Of a DNA stretch of 64,000 bases, positions 37,481-52,100 are shown piece after piece (within the stretch, counting starts at the first letter, position 1; each line of letters begins with the position of its first letter). A model generated the notes under the pieces. It worked only from the letters and a program-made list of their open reading frames with translations, had not been told where the DNA came from and searched no databases. Origin of the DNA: Channa striata (taxonomy: Eukaryota > Chordata > Actinopteri > Anabantiformes > Channidae). The stretch covers positions 9,279,945 to 9,343,944 of the forward strand of contig CM065176.1 in the NCBI GenBank assembly GCA_033026295.1, written 5' to 3'. The translations under genes were made by a program, and so were the position numbers.

Positions 37481-40400
37481 AGCATCCTTCTCCGAAATAC
37501 ATCAGCTCTGTGAACAGCACAGGCACATTTTCCATTTCGTCAGCATTTTTCTTTACGTGCCGAACAGATAGCTAAAGGTACCACTTAATGTGATGGGAGA
37601 CAGGATCTAATGGATTGATACACAGGTTTTGACATGCTATTTGAGCATGGAGCTCGCTATAATTGGTCATGTCATTGTGCATTAAACTAACGATATATAG
37701 AGTAGTGCCCTGAGACGAGTGTCTTTAGCAAATCTGTCAGATATCACACCAAAATACCTCTGACAGCTATCTCCGGCAGCGGCAGCAGCAGCAGCAGCAG
37801 CACACTGCAACACAGCAGCATGAAAACCTTCACCCAGCAGTGAAGGCGCGTTTAAAAATCACACCACCTTAAACTCACTGTCTCTGTCTCTTTCCGTCTC
37901 TGTCTCAGTCTCTTTCCCACTTTCTCTCTCTCGCAAATCTCAGTCCTAAGTCAAATCTGAAGTTTTGCTATGTTATTTTTGATGCTGTCAAGGAAAAATG
38001 TCCTTCCTCCTTGTCCCGTACATAAGAGATCAGGGGTCAGAGGCCCAACGCGAAGATAAATTGTCTCTACCCGTGACTCCTGCACCGCTGTCAGTTGACA
38101 TCGCGTCACCTTTCCTTTGGAGGCTGCGTCAGTGGACAACACTTCCGACATCTTCTGCCATCTTGGCATGCAGAGATTTGGGGGGGACTCAAAGCTTATT
38201 TATGGCCTTCAACGTGGTTGTTTATCAAATTATGATGTCAGGCCAGAAACACGTGAAGGAACATTTGATTTGCTGTTCCTTTTTAATAGCAGTTAACCTA
38301 TTTTATCACCTTAACCTGTTGATATTTTTAAGACTTTCTCTGATTAACGCGACGCATTAAAACACAGGAGCTGTCTTCTATAAATCTCACTGAAATCGCA
38401 GTTCATGGCTGTTCGGGACGACACACTGGTGCAACCTGTATCACTTTACACAACTGTGCAAGCCCACCAAGGCAGGAGGGACATGCAGTATATCAATGTG
38501 CTCTGAAGACATCCACCACTATTTTGGCAGCCATTTTGTTTTGCTAAATACATAACCTCTCCTTCGCAGCTGTCTGTCGGCGCTGTCAGCCACTCTTGTG
38601 TGATTGGTCTGATGGGCTTGATGCTCATCACTCTGTCAGGCTAGGCTCGCCTTTCATTAGTCTGGGCCCCTCCATCCGCCACACTCACACAAATCACATT
38701 GACATCCAAACTCCTCAGATCCACAGAGCAATTTAACTGATATTCATTAGAGGGATGACAAGAGCTGATGGGAGATCTGTGGAGTGGAGGAGTGGGGGGA
38801 CTCATTCTCCTCCTATCCTATCCCTGTCCTGTCCGCCTCCTTTCTTCCCCCTTCACTGCTGACTTTGTTTTAGGAGCATTGAGGCGCATCGGCGTCTATA
38901 ACTACCCAGCCCTCAAGGATAGTCAAGACAAAAGAACAATGGATAACGCATCTAATCTCCTCTTTATTATTGCTGAAAAATACAACTGAGAGTTTTGTGC
39001 TTTTCATGCTAAATAATTGGCCACAGCAGATCCACAGATTCTACATTACTCTCCTCCAGCAGCCACTATAATGCTCATCCAAGCAGAAGGCCAATCATTT
39101 AGCCCTCTCCCTCCAGCTCCTCATTAACCCCCAAAGTGTCAACTATCCCATTAACGCCCCCAACCATCCTCACCCCAAGTCCATCACCAAGCCTAAAGCA
39201 TTCATCAACACATACAGCGCAGGGAAAAAATGGACTATGTCCGAGAGATAATTTTATATCTGCAAGTGCTGTGTAAGCCAGGAAATTTCACAAGATATCC
39301 AATAAGGCAGCTCAGTCTTTTTCATTTGCATTATCAATGGCTACCGGTCTGAATCCCATCTTTCAATTATCATCCTTTGTTAAGGGCTTTATTCTGCTTG
39401 TCAGTTGTGACTCATCACTGGGTTCTCCCGCAACGTAAGACCAATGTATCCTAAACGTCGGAGGGCCGGGAGCAAGTCTGAGGCGGTAATGAGTTTGTGT
39501 GAGAAGACGGGGTCAGGACACAGTGTGTGTGTGTTAATTAATCTGTTCCCGGGTGGGAGGAACTGAAGCGAGATGATGAGATTTAAGAGAGTAAATGGGT
39601 GTGCTGCACTCGAGCTGTCCTCTGTTGAGTGAGCGAGCAGGGTTAGAGGCTGGGCAAATGGCCGTCACCATAGTAACCAGATAACTTCCCCGGCCCCAAG
39701 TCACTCAGTCAGTCAGTCATGACAAGCAAAGCCTGGGAACATCAAACAGAAAGAACATTGTGTCCCTAGGCATCTTCGAATTAGGCAAAGGTAGATGGCT
39801 GGAAATGGGAGGGTTAAGAGTGTGCGTCTGTATCGTGCGTGCTGAAAAACAACAACCGAAGAAACTTCCTTATTACATGGCACTGAGCCTGAATTGTGAC
39901 TACTGTGATAGCGTCGACACCTGCCAGTAACGTTGTTAGATCCAAAAGCCTGCTTTGAGGGAATAGCACCTGTCTGTGCATTCTGCACCACTGTCAGCTT
40001 GTCTCAGCACGCATATATAGGATCCGCTTTATTTTTTCCAAGGGACAGTCTTGGAGTCCAGGTGTGTGCCAGATCTGCTGTCTCTGCCCAGGGCTCCTGA
40101 TGGCATCCAAGCCCCCGTGGTAATCAGCCCACTCTGCCTGCTGTTGCAGCCCGCCTGCCTCCTCCTCCTCCTCCAGTGGCTCGTTTCAGAAACATCTGGT
40201 GGTTTACATGCAGCACACACCACCTGCCAGACGCCTCGCAGGCAGTGGCACCGCTCGCACCTCTCGGGTCCGCCCCACAACAATGCGACGACACAGAAAT
40301 CACCGGGAATATCTAGAGAAGCTGTGGTTGTGAAGACAACTGCTGAGGAAAATGCAGAGGGTTTTTTAAGTTCTGTTCAGGGTTTGTGCAGATGTAATCA

Positions 40401-40699
40401 GATTTGGGCAATCTGTCAGCTGGTTTGTAAATGCTTAGTCATTAAATTGTGCAACAACAAAAGGAAGTTTTTTCGCCTTTAGGTGAACGATTTTCCAGTA
40501 AGCCGGGTGACAATTAGATACTGTAACAGTCTGGAAATTACATTTTGGAAAAAAAACGTGTAATGTGTCATCTCTCCTCATTAACAAACTGCACACTTTT
40601 TGAAACACCGCTCTTTGAATTTAGGTTGTATAATGCACCTTGATCTACAAAGATCACGAGTAAATATGAAAGAAAACAAATTCCTTATACAGCAGTTAG

Positions 40700-41591
40700 T
40701 TAAATTTAATCATATAAGCACAAGGCATTAACATATTTGTATTTTTTTTATCAAATAACATTTATAAAACTATTGTGCAAAAAAATGTCCTTTTAATCTT
40801 CTTCAAAGGCTCTGCACCAGTGGATAGTCGTAGTCCTCTTAAATTAAGAAATATAACAAGTATGCATAATTTAAACAGCAAGTTGTAAGTTTATACACCG
40901 TATGTACATTTTTACACAAACCTGGATTTTGAGCACCCCTTACTCAATGATAAAGAACAAGGCAGCTTTTACAATCAGCAAGAAAACCAATAGGCTGTAC
41001 AGAGACAACTATAAAAACAAGCGAAGAACTTTGCTGTTTGGCAGATGCTTTTAAGGAGCTTTCCCAGGCATTTGGCTGTTTTAAGGTGTTCAAAAATGAC
41101 CAGTTTGAAAGGGCCTTTAAAATCTGAATAGGACGAGACAGGACAAACGTAAAACGGTAAAACTTGTTGAACATGCAGTCTACCAGCAAATCAAAACCAA
41201 ACTCACAAAAATACAAAATAAATACATTAAAGTTAGCATATTTCAAGTTATTAGCTGACCTTCTAGTGAAACGACTCGCCTCGTGTTCGCGAATGAATCT
41301 GCCCTCTGCTGTCTCACATTAACAAAGGGCAACACAGAAGAGGGAGACAACAAATTTGGGCTAAATATCATTGATCTACACTATATTTTAATGTGAAATA
41401 AATGTCTTCCTAAACACAGAGAAATCAGAAATGTTTATAGGCCGGAAAGATGTAAACACCTTGTGCTGACATTTTTAACAGGAGTTGATTGCATCTTTGT
41501 GCATCACCATACTTCTTAAAATTTTCTTTTTTTGTCTTTTTTAACAGTCATTTTACATGTGTTTTCCAGTATGTCTCCTGCTAAGAGTAAT
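40700..41591 (-). other. tshz3: tshz3 3' untranslated region (end approximate)
   Basis: AT-rich sequence after the tshz3 stop codon. No AATAAA lies on the - strand before about 40033-40028, but ATTAAA variants lie at 41392-41387, 40797-40792 and 40710-40705. An end near 40700 is a guess that fits the long AT-rich UTRs of teashirt genes. Confidence 0.4.
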
Positions 41592-44500
41592 TTAGTGTTT
41601 TTCTAGCTCACACACATACAGCAGATGGTCCTCAGGAGACTTCCCATGGCTCTTGCTGAGGTGAAGCTTGATTGCGTGCTTAGTGGCAAATTTACGGACA
41701 CAGAGCTGGCAGCGGTACACTGCGCCATTACTACTGCAGTCATCTTGTGGAGAAAGGAAGGACTCCAGGGGTACTAGTTTCTCACTGAGAGTGTGGGAGT
41801 CTCTGACAGCCTGTTTGGGGGACAGCTTGGCCAGGTCCCTGATTCTGAAGCCTAGGTGGGCTTCCAGGTGGCACACATAAGCTGCTGGGGTTCGGATCTG
41901 TGAGGCACAGTCACTGCAGAAAAATATAGGCTGTCCGGAGTCCAGGTTCTTTAGGAACTTGGTTCTGCCTGTTCTCCTTAGCTGGTACTTGACATTAGCC
42001 AGCCAGTGGCTGATGGTGGTCATAGAGAGGCCTGTGAAACGAGAGACGTGCATTCTTTCCTGTGGGCTGAGGTCGTTAATGATATACTTCCCCTCTGACG
42101 TCAGCCTGAGGCTTGAGGCGAACTGGGCCTGCAGAAGAAGGAGGTGCTGGGGGTTCCAGTTGGAGTGACGGCCTTTGCGTTTGTGGCCATGCAGGGAGGC
42201 ATCATCATCTTCATGTGTGGTTCCTGCAACTTCAGCTTTATCTGTCACCCGGGACCGCGTGGGGGGTTTGGGGACATGATGAGACTGTGTCAGGTTCCTC
42301 AGCATGTCTGAGATGTCTGACAATGCATTTTCATGTAGAGGACTGGTGGACGTGAAGGGAGAGACCACTGTTAGCTTTGCAGGAGTAACAAGAGAGGAAG
42401 GGGAGATGGAGGAGGCTGTGGATGACGGCGTAAGTGGGGCTGAACCTACAGATCCACCTCTTTCGCTCTTCCCTTTTGTGAGGTCCATAGGCTGGTCATC
42501 ACTGGGCTGGCTAAAACTATTGTCCACTATACTTTCAGGCTTTTTGGTCTGTGAGGGAGGAGCAGCCACAGCGGCCCTCTCAGCCATGCTCTGGCTAAGC
42601 CTCGAGAGCAGGCTCAGGGGATCTTGGTTTGGCAAAGAGGGCTTGGCTGCTTTCCCCAAATGAATGTTCATTACTGACTGAAGAGCACTTAGAGGGTTGA
42701 CAAAGGGCTGCTCCAGAGGAGTATGGCCAGTGATAATGGCAGTGCTGCACCTCAGTGTCGAGGTGAGCGGAGATTTGACTGCTGTATCTCTCTTGGGTTC
42801 TGTTGCTGGGGATGCTCTGTCGCTATGGCTTCCCCTGTCGCTACTGGCTGGGGTCACTGCCCTCCATTCCCGAGGTGAGTCAGCCTCGCCTCCCTTGTGG
42901 GATTCTCCAGCTTCACTACTGCAAGGAGAGAGATGGTTCTCCCTCTTGGGAGACAACTGTTTTACCCTCTGCTCTACCTTTGCTACTTTCTCAGTCACTT
43001 TTTTTACTAGGTCCTCCATTGCTTGGAAGTTGTTGCTGGGGAAGGGGGAGGACTGACTAAGTGGTGGGGAAATGAGGGGCTGGTTCTTGGTGAGGGAGGA
43101 GAATGCTACATCTCCTCCATTGTACAAAAACTTCATTGGGGAATTCTTTTCCATGACGCCCTGTTGAAGCTTGAGGGCACTGGGGAACTGGTAGGCTGCG
43201 TGGATGCTAGGGTAGCCCCCCCAGCTTGGATTCCCACTCTGTGCCTTGTTGATGGCTGATGTCACAGTGTTTTCCAGTGATTTGAGAATATCCAAGCCCC
43301 CTTTAGGGCTCTCGTTCAGGTCCTCTTCGGTAAGATAGTTATACTTTGAGATGTCATATTTTTGCTCCTTCTCAGCATCCTCCTCCTTTTCTCCTTTCTT
43401 TTCCTCTTGCTTAGTGCACTCCTCCTCAATATCCTCCTTCTTGATCTCTTTGAGGGGGGGTGAGGTGGCAGGGGAAGTTGTGGTAGTTTGTAGAGGTGGA
43501 GGAGAGAAGTTGGAGGGTGCCAGTGGGACAGACTGGACCCTTTGCTCAGTAGGTGTGGTGACCCTCCCAGGGTTGGGGGAGGTGGCCTCAGGAAGTGTTT
43601 TGATTCTCTTCCCCACAGAGCTGGTTACCCTGAGGAAGTGTCCTGTCACCATCATGTGGGTTCTCAGCTCTTGCAGCGTATTATGGGAACTCCCACACTC
43701 CATACATTTCAGGATCTGGAATTTGTTGGATTCAAACTGCCAGGCATAGCTAGCACCATTCTGGTGGCCGTAGCGGTTATTGGGGGTGGTGTAAGGGCTA
43801 GAAGAAGGTTTATGGGAGTGTTCACTCAGGTCTGTCTGCAGGTGCTTAGCTTTGGGCGTTCCCTCTCTAGAACGTGGTGAGGCAGTGAGGTCTAACCCCA
43901 CAAGCCCTCTTTTCTTAGAAGACATAATTTTGGTTGCCACAGGAGCCATTGGCTCTTTCAGAGGCACTTTCTGGTAGTGTTTGGTCTTGATCATGTGGAC
44001 ACTGAGGTCCTGGAGGGATTCAAAGGAGTGACCACAATACATGCACTTCAAAACTTTCTGGGCATCCTCTTTCCCCTCCATCTCCAGCAAGGAGCGCTTA
44101 CGTGGTTTAGACCAGCGCTTTGCACCACCACCTGCCCTGTCCTGGTTGTCATCGCGGTAGTGGCCTGTGTCATTCATGTGAACTGTCAGCTCCACCAGGG
44201 TGTCGTAAGCAGCACTACAGCCCTTACAGCGGAATTTACTGGCCCCAGTGAAGATTGAGCCAAACAACTTTGGGTTTTGCCTGTGGAGCTGGACTGTGCT
44301 AAAGAGGCTGGGCTCAGACTGAGCAGCGTGACAGCTCTGGGGAGGATGGTGTTGTAGTGTCTTTGCCACTGCAGACTGATGCCAGTCATAGTTACTGCTG
44401 CTGCAGCTGCTACTGCTACTAGTGCTGCTGCTGCGAGTTGGCTTCTCTGTAGAAGATGACGACTGCGCCTGTGGCTGTGTGGAATTAAAGTTCAATGGTG

Positions 44501-44878
44501 ACCACAGGGGGCTGGTCAGGAAACTGGAGTAGATAGCCTTCATTTGTTCTAAGGTGTCCATGCCAATGGGGGGTGTCTTAGTGCCACCATTCAGAGGCCC
44601 TGTGACCAGGCTGCCTTCAGCTTTTCTGGAGGGGCTCTCAAAGTCTGAGAGACAGTCACTGGTCTCACTCACATGGGACTCACTGTCAATGTCTTGTCCT
44701 GAGAGCTCTACAGCCCCAGCTGATTCCTGGTCACAAGCCTGCTCCCTGGCAGGCACTGCACTCTGCTCCACAAACTCATCTTTCATGGAAAGGTCATCCT
44801 GAGGGGCCGAGGGCAGGTCGTCTGCTTCCGCCTCCTCATCCTCCACAGTGTGCTCTGTCAGCTCCTCGGGAGAATAGG
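41592..44878 (-). CDS. tshz3: tshz3 large exon 2
   Basis: Encodes residues 14 (completed here) to 1108, the whole protein apart from its first 13 residues. On the - strand the acceptor reads TTCTCCTTGCAG with the exon starting at 44878; the first bases CC complete an Ala codon with the G of exon 1. The open frame can be read upstream of the acceptor to 44942, but that stretch is intronic and hydrophobic, with no family match. It ends with TAA (41594-41592) after HLLYVCELEKH, close to the HLLYVSELEKQ terminus of mammalian TSHZ3. A single large exon for nearly the entire protein is the normal teashirt gene structure. Confidence 0.95.
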
Positions 44879-46140
44879 CTGCAAGGAGAATAAAGACAAA
44901 GACAGAAAGAAAGAGATGAGTTAAATTGCAGGGAAAGAACACGCTATGTTAGAATAACTGGAGAAAAAGTTTCCCTGTTATGTGTGCCCGAGGACTCCGA
45001 GGGATAAATGAGCCATCTGTGTGGGAGCCTTTAAAGCTGAGCTGAGAAATTACAGTCATCCCATTTCACCTCATCAACCGTTGAGGTGTTATTTTCCTCT
45101 AGGCGAGCCTGTATTTATATACTACCCCAGCCACACGGAACTTATGCCTCCCCTCTTTTAACTCCTTCTATTGGAGGAAAACAAAAAAGAAATATCTTGG
45201 CAAAAACATAATGCACCATTTTATTTATCTCAGGGCGCAACAGCTTGAAATGAAAACTAAATCTGAAATTAATGAAGCCCAATCTCACTGTGGCATTCTC
45301 CTCTGGGGTAATAAATGAGTTGGATCAACCTCCATCTGTCAGTTAATATGTCTGACGCCTCTTCATCTGCCTTCTCTGATTACACACACATACATGCAGG
45401 CACACACGCACACAGACAGAGCATATCTTGAAGAATTTCAAGAAAAGGATGTCAGAATTGCGTTGATGTCTTTGACACGTTAGATAGACGTACCACGGTG
45501 TCATCTGGACCAAAGTTAGTTTATTAGATTCTTAATATTGTGAAAATAGACAATACTATAGGTTCAAGTTGCATTCCTAAAAGGAAACCTCAACAGTCCG
45601 AACAGGTGGTAAATTTCACATGAGCAAAATACAAAGTGATTTCACACATCATAAGGCGAAAAAAAAAAAGAACTAAATGAAGAGAATTGTAAAATGAAAC
45701 AGAGGGAAAAAAGGAAAACATGTTTGCGATGCATAAGCGTTCATGTGTTCATGCTGGCGCCCACTGCTCACATGGATAGAGATGATAAGTGTGTGTGTAC
45801 ATATGTTTGCGTAAATGTGTATTTCTACTCCGGCACATAAACACAAGCCCCTACGTCTGCTGTGGCAGTGAGCCTACCCACTCAGCGCCAACTCACCCCC
45901 TTTCTTCCACAGTGTCACTATGCCCTCCTCCCTCATTTCCTGTCCACCTCACCCAGTAAATCGCTCAACTTAAGGAAAAGCAAATAAACTCTGAAAATAG
46001 TGAATGGCCTGTGGACAGGTCTTAGGCTATTTGGACAATATTGTAAACTAAGACAAATGTAACAAAAAAGAACTGGTAGGTATAGACTCATAAGGTTTGA
46101 GCATTTGCACAGTTGAACTTGTGCATGTGGACACAAACAG

Positions 46141-46174
<34 letters not shown>

Positions 46175-49100
46175 TGACTAAATCCCTCATTCCCCCCACC
46201 ACCCCACACATACACGTCCAGTCTAAACAAAAATGTCATAGCTGAAATAACTCTCATTTCCAGTGCTAACAGCCAATCTCTAGGCAGCCATGCGGCTGGC
46301 GCTGGTCTGATTTGGGCCCTGGGGGCACAGTCAGCAGGCAGCCCAACTGAGAGGCCAGCCTAATGGAGACCTGGCAGGTGCAGCCCACTCTCCGTCCTCC
46401 CGGAGATTTGGTTTGTCACTGGGTATCCATTACCTGCCATTCTCCGCTGATAGGCCCCGACAGCCCTGATCAAAAGATGTCGTCGGGCCCCAGTCCGCTT
46501 GGCAGTCAGTGGCATGTCGTTTGTAAAAAGGGCCAAGCAGGGTGTAAATAAAATGACATGATCACTTCCCCGGCCCCTCATGTTCTGGACACAATTATGA
46601 TAATGCGGACGTGAAGGGGAGGGAGGGGTCTGGTAGGATGGAGAAGGGGGCGAGGAGGTAAATCGCTCACGCTCGGGCAAACACGCAATGGAGATATCTC
46701 ACTGCTACCAGTGCGCAAGCAAATGCCCACACCCTCTTTCCCTCAGCTTTGCTTCATTCTGGAAGGTAGTTGTGTCAGAATCTCATTGGAAAGAGGGACG
46801 CGATAGTTAATGTGTTTGCATCCTGACTAGCTGGTTGCAAATGTCAGCTTACATCAGATGAGCTTGACCAAGTTGTCAGGTCACCTTTTCTCTTCCTCAA
46901 CAAGAACATTTTCCACATAGTTCTTCAAATCGCCTAGCTATTTCATCAAACACATTAAATCCAACAATCCCAGGCCTTCTCAGGCCTCTTTTTGTGCCTT
47001 AACTTGGTAGTAAACGGTTCACACATCTCATACTAATAGAGCTGCGGCCCTGTAGGTTATTTGTCATTAAGCCTAGATAGCACAGACGGGAGGGGTGGGG
47101 GGGGGGGTTAGTCCAAAAGGACCAGCTATAAAACCTACAGAGTCTAGCCATGCTCCCAGGCAATTTAAAATGCAAAACAAAAACCATTATGTCTGAGCAC
47201 TATCTGTTAATTTAATCCCCAATGACTGATAATCCATCACACAGGGCGACAACCACATCCAATTATTCTCCCTGGCTTGACTGACAACAGAGGTGATTTA
47301 TCAAGCTAATAAAAGGTGATGGGAGTATAGAGGCTCCCTTAGAATAGAAAAAGAAGAAGATGATTATGAATACAACAATACTCTTGGATGCAGTCTTAAC
47401 TAATATCTAAGCATATGGTGTAGGACTAATGTATGAGTTTTCCCAGTGTGTGTGTGTGTATGTGTGAAAGTGTGTGTGTTCTTGAAATGATGAAGCGAGC
47501 TTGCCATGTGGAGGAATGACAAGAATCATTAGGTTCTTTTTTTTTGTGGTAGTGGTGGCGGTGTCGTGTGTGTCTGTCTGCATGTTTGTGTGTGTGTGTG
47601 TGTATGTCGGTGGGTGGTTTGGTGGGTGGGGTCAAGAAAGGTAGAAGGTGCACTTTCACACAATCAACATGTCAGTCACAATCCACGCAGAAATAGCAAT
47701 AAACATTTACACACACACACACAGGCTGCAGAACATACAACTCATGCAGAAACACACATTTCACCTTAAGATACACAAAACCCCAAAACCCCTCCACATA
47801 ATTATAAATAAAGCTAGTCAGTTATAACACCCCTCCACACAAACACACTCGCACACGCAGATGCAAGCGATGAGGAAAGACAGTGACATTTTGGCATGCA
47901 GGAAGGCATTCCTGTGGAGTATCATTTTCATAAACATAAGTTCCGCAGACGAGGAGGGAGAGATCATCTGATAGAAATACTGCAGTGCTGCTCTGACGAT
48001 CAGGAACAACAGACAGGGCAGGGACAGGGGGTGATTAAGCAGGAAGGTGCTGTGGCTGCCTCTAAAGCAGAGCCTTTTAGTGTCTTTCTCTCCTTCCCTC
48101 TGTCCCATGGGTTATAGCTCCTAAAGTGCTGCTAAAGGCACTGCCTGTTTTTGATGCTGGTTTTTAAATAGGCCTCATATGCATGAGTTATAATAGGAAG
48201 AGCAAATAATCCTAATAATAATAATGCGTTTTTCAAGTAGAAATGTTTGAGCTTGTCGCAAGATTAGCAGACAATTGAATCTGTGTGTAAATTTGAATAT
48301 CTTTGAGTAAATCTGTCAAAATGCAACCTGATAGCTCTTCATCAAGATTCAACTAAGTCCTGTCACTTTTCTTAAATCAGCCCTCAGTGACCATAACGTT
48401 CATAATCCTGGTCAGGCCTCCACAGCTGGGGAAACGGTCTGGGAGCCAGATCACACCCAGCAGCAGTGGGGTAAACAGGATGTGTTATTAAAAACTCTAC
48501 CTGAGTCCGACCCTCAAATGACTGCAACCTTGCCACAGGCATCGGGATATAAAAAAGTTTAGGTTTTTGTTGCAGCTTTTTTTTTTTTTTTTGTACTGTG
48601 CACTGATCATGGCTACAATATTTCATCTGTGCTGTTTTTACACTAACAAATAAGGCGGATATCTGTGTGTGCAAAGATGCAAAGAAAAAGATATAAATTA
48701 ACATGCGCTTACTACTATGTGAAAAACAATTGGTGCTTAGGCCCTTAATAAACTGATGTAATGTAAAATGTAAATTCAAAGTGCACATTATAGTGTGTTG
48801 TGTGGATTCAAAAGAGAAATAAGAATGCTTAATTGACACCCTAAGAGAACACGTGAATAAAAAATGAATTAATGATTTAGGGAAAGTAATATTTCTTGAT
48901 AACCTTAATATTTTAAACTTTATTTCTGTACAACTAGAGAACTATTTTGCACAAAGACACAACTGGGATCCAGGTTGAGGAGAGGAAGCTGTCCACATGG
49001 GTGGCCCCTTATAGCTCACCGTAAAGCTACAGGAGATGTTTTAGGAAATTGTTTAATGGCAACAACAATCAGGCAATAGGAAAAATATTTCAGACTTTTG

Positions 49101-52100
49101 TTTTTGTTTAATAAATTGTAAAACTATCTATGATTGTGAGATTTTGTGGACATTTAATTTATGTTTACAATTCATTCAGTCGAGGAGCAGAGAAGAAAGA
49201 TGCCAGAACTTTCAATCACACGTTTGTCGAAATGTCTTTAGTCGGTCGCAGAGGACAGGACAGAGAGAGGACAGAGTTAAACTTGACATGTGTACAGTAT
49301 TTGAACTGGACCTCGATGCCCTTAAACCAACACAACGCCTCAGCAGGGGTCTTTTACAGACAGGAAACAGCTCCAGAACACTACAGGACAGGAAGTCACC
49401 TCAGTCTCAATCAAAAAACCCACAAACCCCTGACTTCCACTCACGCTCTCCAGTTTCCCAGCAGCCTAAAACTCTTTAAATAGATTAGAATAATTTAGTC
49501 CAAAACAGCCCCATTCTGTCAAAATAGCAGCAGATCAGTAACATACCTGAAATGCCTTTCTGTTGTACACATTTGTCAAAGTTACACACACAATCAAACT
49601 TGGTTCGCTCCCTCTTGTGCCTTTGATCTTTGCAGGCTGGTTCAAAGTCCCATGAGAAAATATGTAACAGGTGATCTGTGGCCATTTGAAAACATAACCA
49701 GTCCTGACATACTGTAAGTTGCTTTTTCAGATGTGACCAGACAAGGCTAGTTAGTGCTGCTCGCACTCTTGTTTTTTTAACTACTCTGCTACTACATTAT
49801 TCTCATGCAAGCTATCATGTTACAAACAATCATGAATGTCTTTGTCAGTTTTTATTTGTGTGTGTTCTCTACCCCCCGACGGCATTGTGAATACATTGTG
49901 TCCGCCGATTGTAGTACAGGATGTGTGATATGGGAGATGGGAAAAACAGAGAGATCATTCTGGCCCCAGGCAAAGCTTAGGGCTGAACCTTGTCAATGCA
50001 CATATTAAGAGGAGAGAGAGTGACAAAGAGAAAGAGAGGCTGAACAAAAAAATAAAGTACAAAAAAAAGAAGCAGGCACTGAACAGATTCAACTCTCGTC
50101 TGATTGTTGTGTTATGACTAGACCTCAAAGCTGCCAGCTGCACACGCAGACCTTTAAGACCTGAAAGTGCATCCCGTTTATCTGATGTGAGACGAGCCAC
50201 AAACACAGAAAGGTCCCCGGCTACTGACGCTGACACAAAATAAAGCTGTGACCGAAGGTGACCAAGCCCGTGAAGCTGTGGTTTGAAACATGATGCAGAC
50301 ATGATAAGTGAAAAATACAAAGGGAAAAAACGAAACAGTGCAAACAATTTTCACAGGCGCAAATCCAAGGGCAGTAATGAGGACCGAGACTCCGCGAGGA
50401 GATGTTCCAGTTTGACATCCACATCAAGTCTGCCTGGTCTGATGATACATAGTCAGTCAAGTCTCTGCCTCGTCTTTTCCATCACTCTGTCTACACGCCT
50501 TACCTTAGCATTTCTCAAGCTAAGCTCCGTGAAGCAGAACTGCTGTTTATTTTCTCATTCCATCAGCTGTTTGGGCCTCATATGACAGTGTTGTTAAAAG
50601 GTCACTGGGTTGTGTGAATGAGGCTAAACAATGAGACAGGGCTGAAAGTGGGGCTGGCTGGAGTTAAAGACGCTCTAATTAAACCAGGTTAAATACAAGG
50701 ACTACTGTGTTCCTTTTGCCTTTTTTAATGTTAGAGTTTATGCCTAAATTCCTACCTGTCATAACATTTTACTTGCCAACATTTCTGCAGAGAGTCTGGG
50801 TTTTTCCAAGACACAGATTTACTCACGACACCTTGGAAACACCAGCGATACAACAGATTTCAAACATGCCAATTGGACCTCAATAATCTGATGTAAACTA
50901 TTTGGGGAAAGCAGATTAGTGCAGTGGACCTGAACTGTCCGTTATATTTATCGCCGTATTGCAAAACTGCAGGCACTAAAACACTGAAACTTGCTTAGTT
51001 CAAAATGTGAACAAATTTCTTTTCGCCTGCTCTAGAGCGTTACCATAACTAGATAAAACCAGACCAGTTTATATCTTGTCTGATCTCTTCATGTTTTTGT
51101 TGCTGCTTAAAACTAGTTCAAAGCGTCTCAGTTAATATCATGCTGGTGTCACGCAGATGTTTGACTGCTGCTGCTGTTGTTGTTGTTGTTGTGTCTTTGC
51201 TTGTCTGCCAGCGGGATGATTTTGCGATCATCACTGATAAAGTCCAAAACTACAAAAATAGGAGCTAAAAATAAAATATAAATAATATATTAGGAGTCAG
51301 AATTAGAGATGCAGTACATTACTGTATGCATCTACAGATCTTTACAACCGGGCCTAATAAAGTCAGGGCTTGGGAGTGAGATGACCAAACCCCGCACGCA
51401 ATGCACAGCTGCTGCATTGATGATCGCCTAGCAACGAGGAGGTGATGGACGCAGCCTGAAGATGGATGGCTACCATAAATCACAGTAGTGTGTAGGAGGA
51501 GGAGGAGGTAGGAGACAGACCGAAGGAACAAGAAGAGGACAAAAACAAAACAACAGTTTGTTCACTTTTCTGTTGCAGCAGCGGATTTTGGCCTTTTCTT
51601 GACCTCTCGCACAATTCAGGATTGTTGGGGTATGACATGCGGCCGGGGACTCTTCAGTGCAAAGGTGAATGGAAACTTTGAGGCAGTTATTACAGTTATA
51701 CAGTTTTATTGGATCCAGTAGATGATTTTATAATAATTGCAATAAAAATCCATCCAGCTTTCTACATGCCCTTCAGTGTTCAGAGTATTTTCATGATTCC
51801 ACCAAGTTTTTAAAAGATGAAAATAATGACAGACTACACCTTTCATAAAGCAACCCTTCAGGCAAGGCAATCTGGGTAGTGTAGTTGTGGCATAAACATC
51901 CCTGGGCTATCTGATTATGGCCTACTGCTGCGGCACTGGTGTCTAGTAACACTCAGAGAGAGCGCTCAGTCATCCATCACACAGTGAGTGTCTGTCTAAG
52001 GCTTTCCACCCTGCTTCTTCTCGTCCTGGCTCTCCAGTTACAGCCATACATGGCCGGCCTAAATAATATTCTTCATGATAAATGGCACTATAAGCCTGGT

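Larger units (their letters stand above)
18196..40700. other. Intergenic region between the convergent znf536 and tshz3 genes (about 22 kb)
   Basis: No gene is recognised. Open frames here are short, low in complexity or made of microsatellite translation. Contents seen: a TALE-motif cluster (18900-19040), a homeodomain-motif block (19690-19765), candidate conserved blocks near 20440-20640, 23745-23870, 29215-29380 and 31500-31760, a long pyrimidine tract (30095-30360), a 12-nt triplicate (36931-36966) and a GA tract (37430-37480). AT-rich sequence from 26640 to 27560 shows nothing further. In human the corresponding interval is a large gene-poor region. Confidence 0.6.

Noticed and set aside
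41668..44802. Open frames of 60-132 codons on the + strand across the tshz3 exon
   Set aside because: They are shadows of the conserved tshz3 frame on the opposite strand and have no family features.
44879..44942. Extension of the tshz3 frame upstream of the splice acceptor, with a hydrophobic start like a signal peptide
   Set aside because: The acceptor TTCTCCTTGCAG and the phase-matched exon at 56593-56632 give the true family N-terminus; the extension is intron.
48384..48839. 151-codon open frame on the - strand
   Set aside because: No recognisable domain, AT-rich intronic sequence with a poly-Lys run from a T tract; likely chance.
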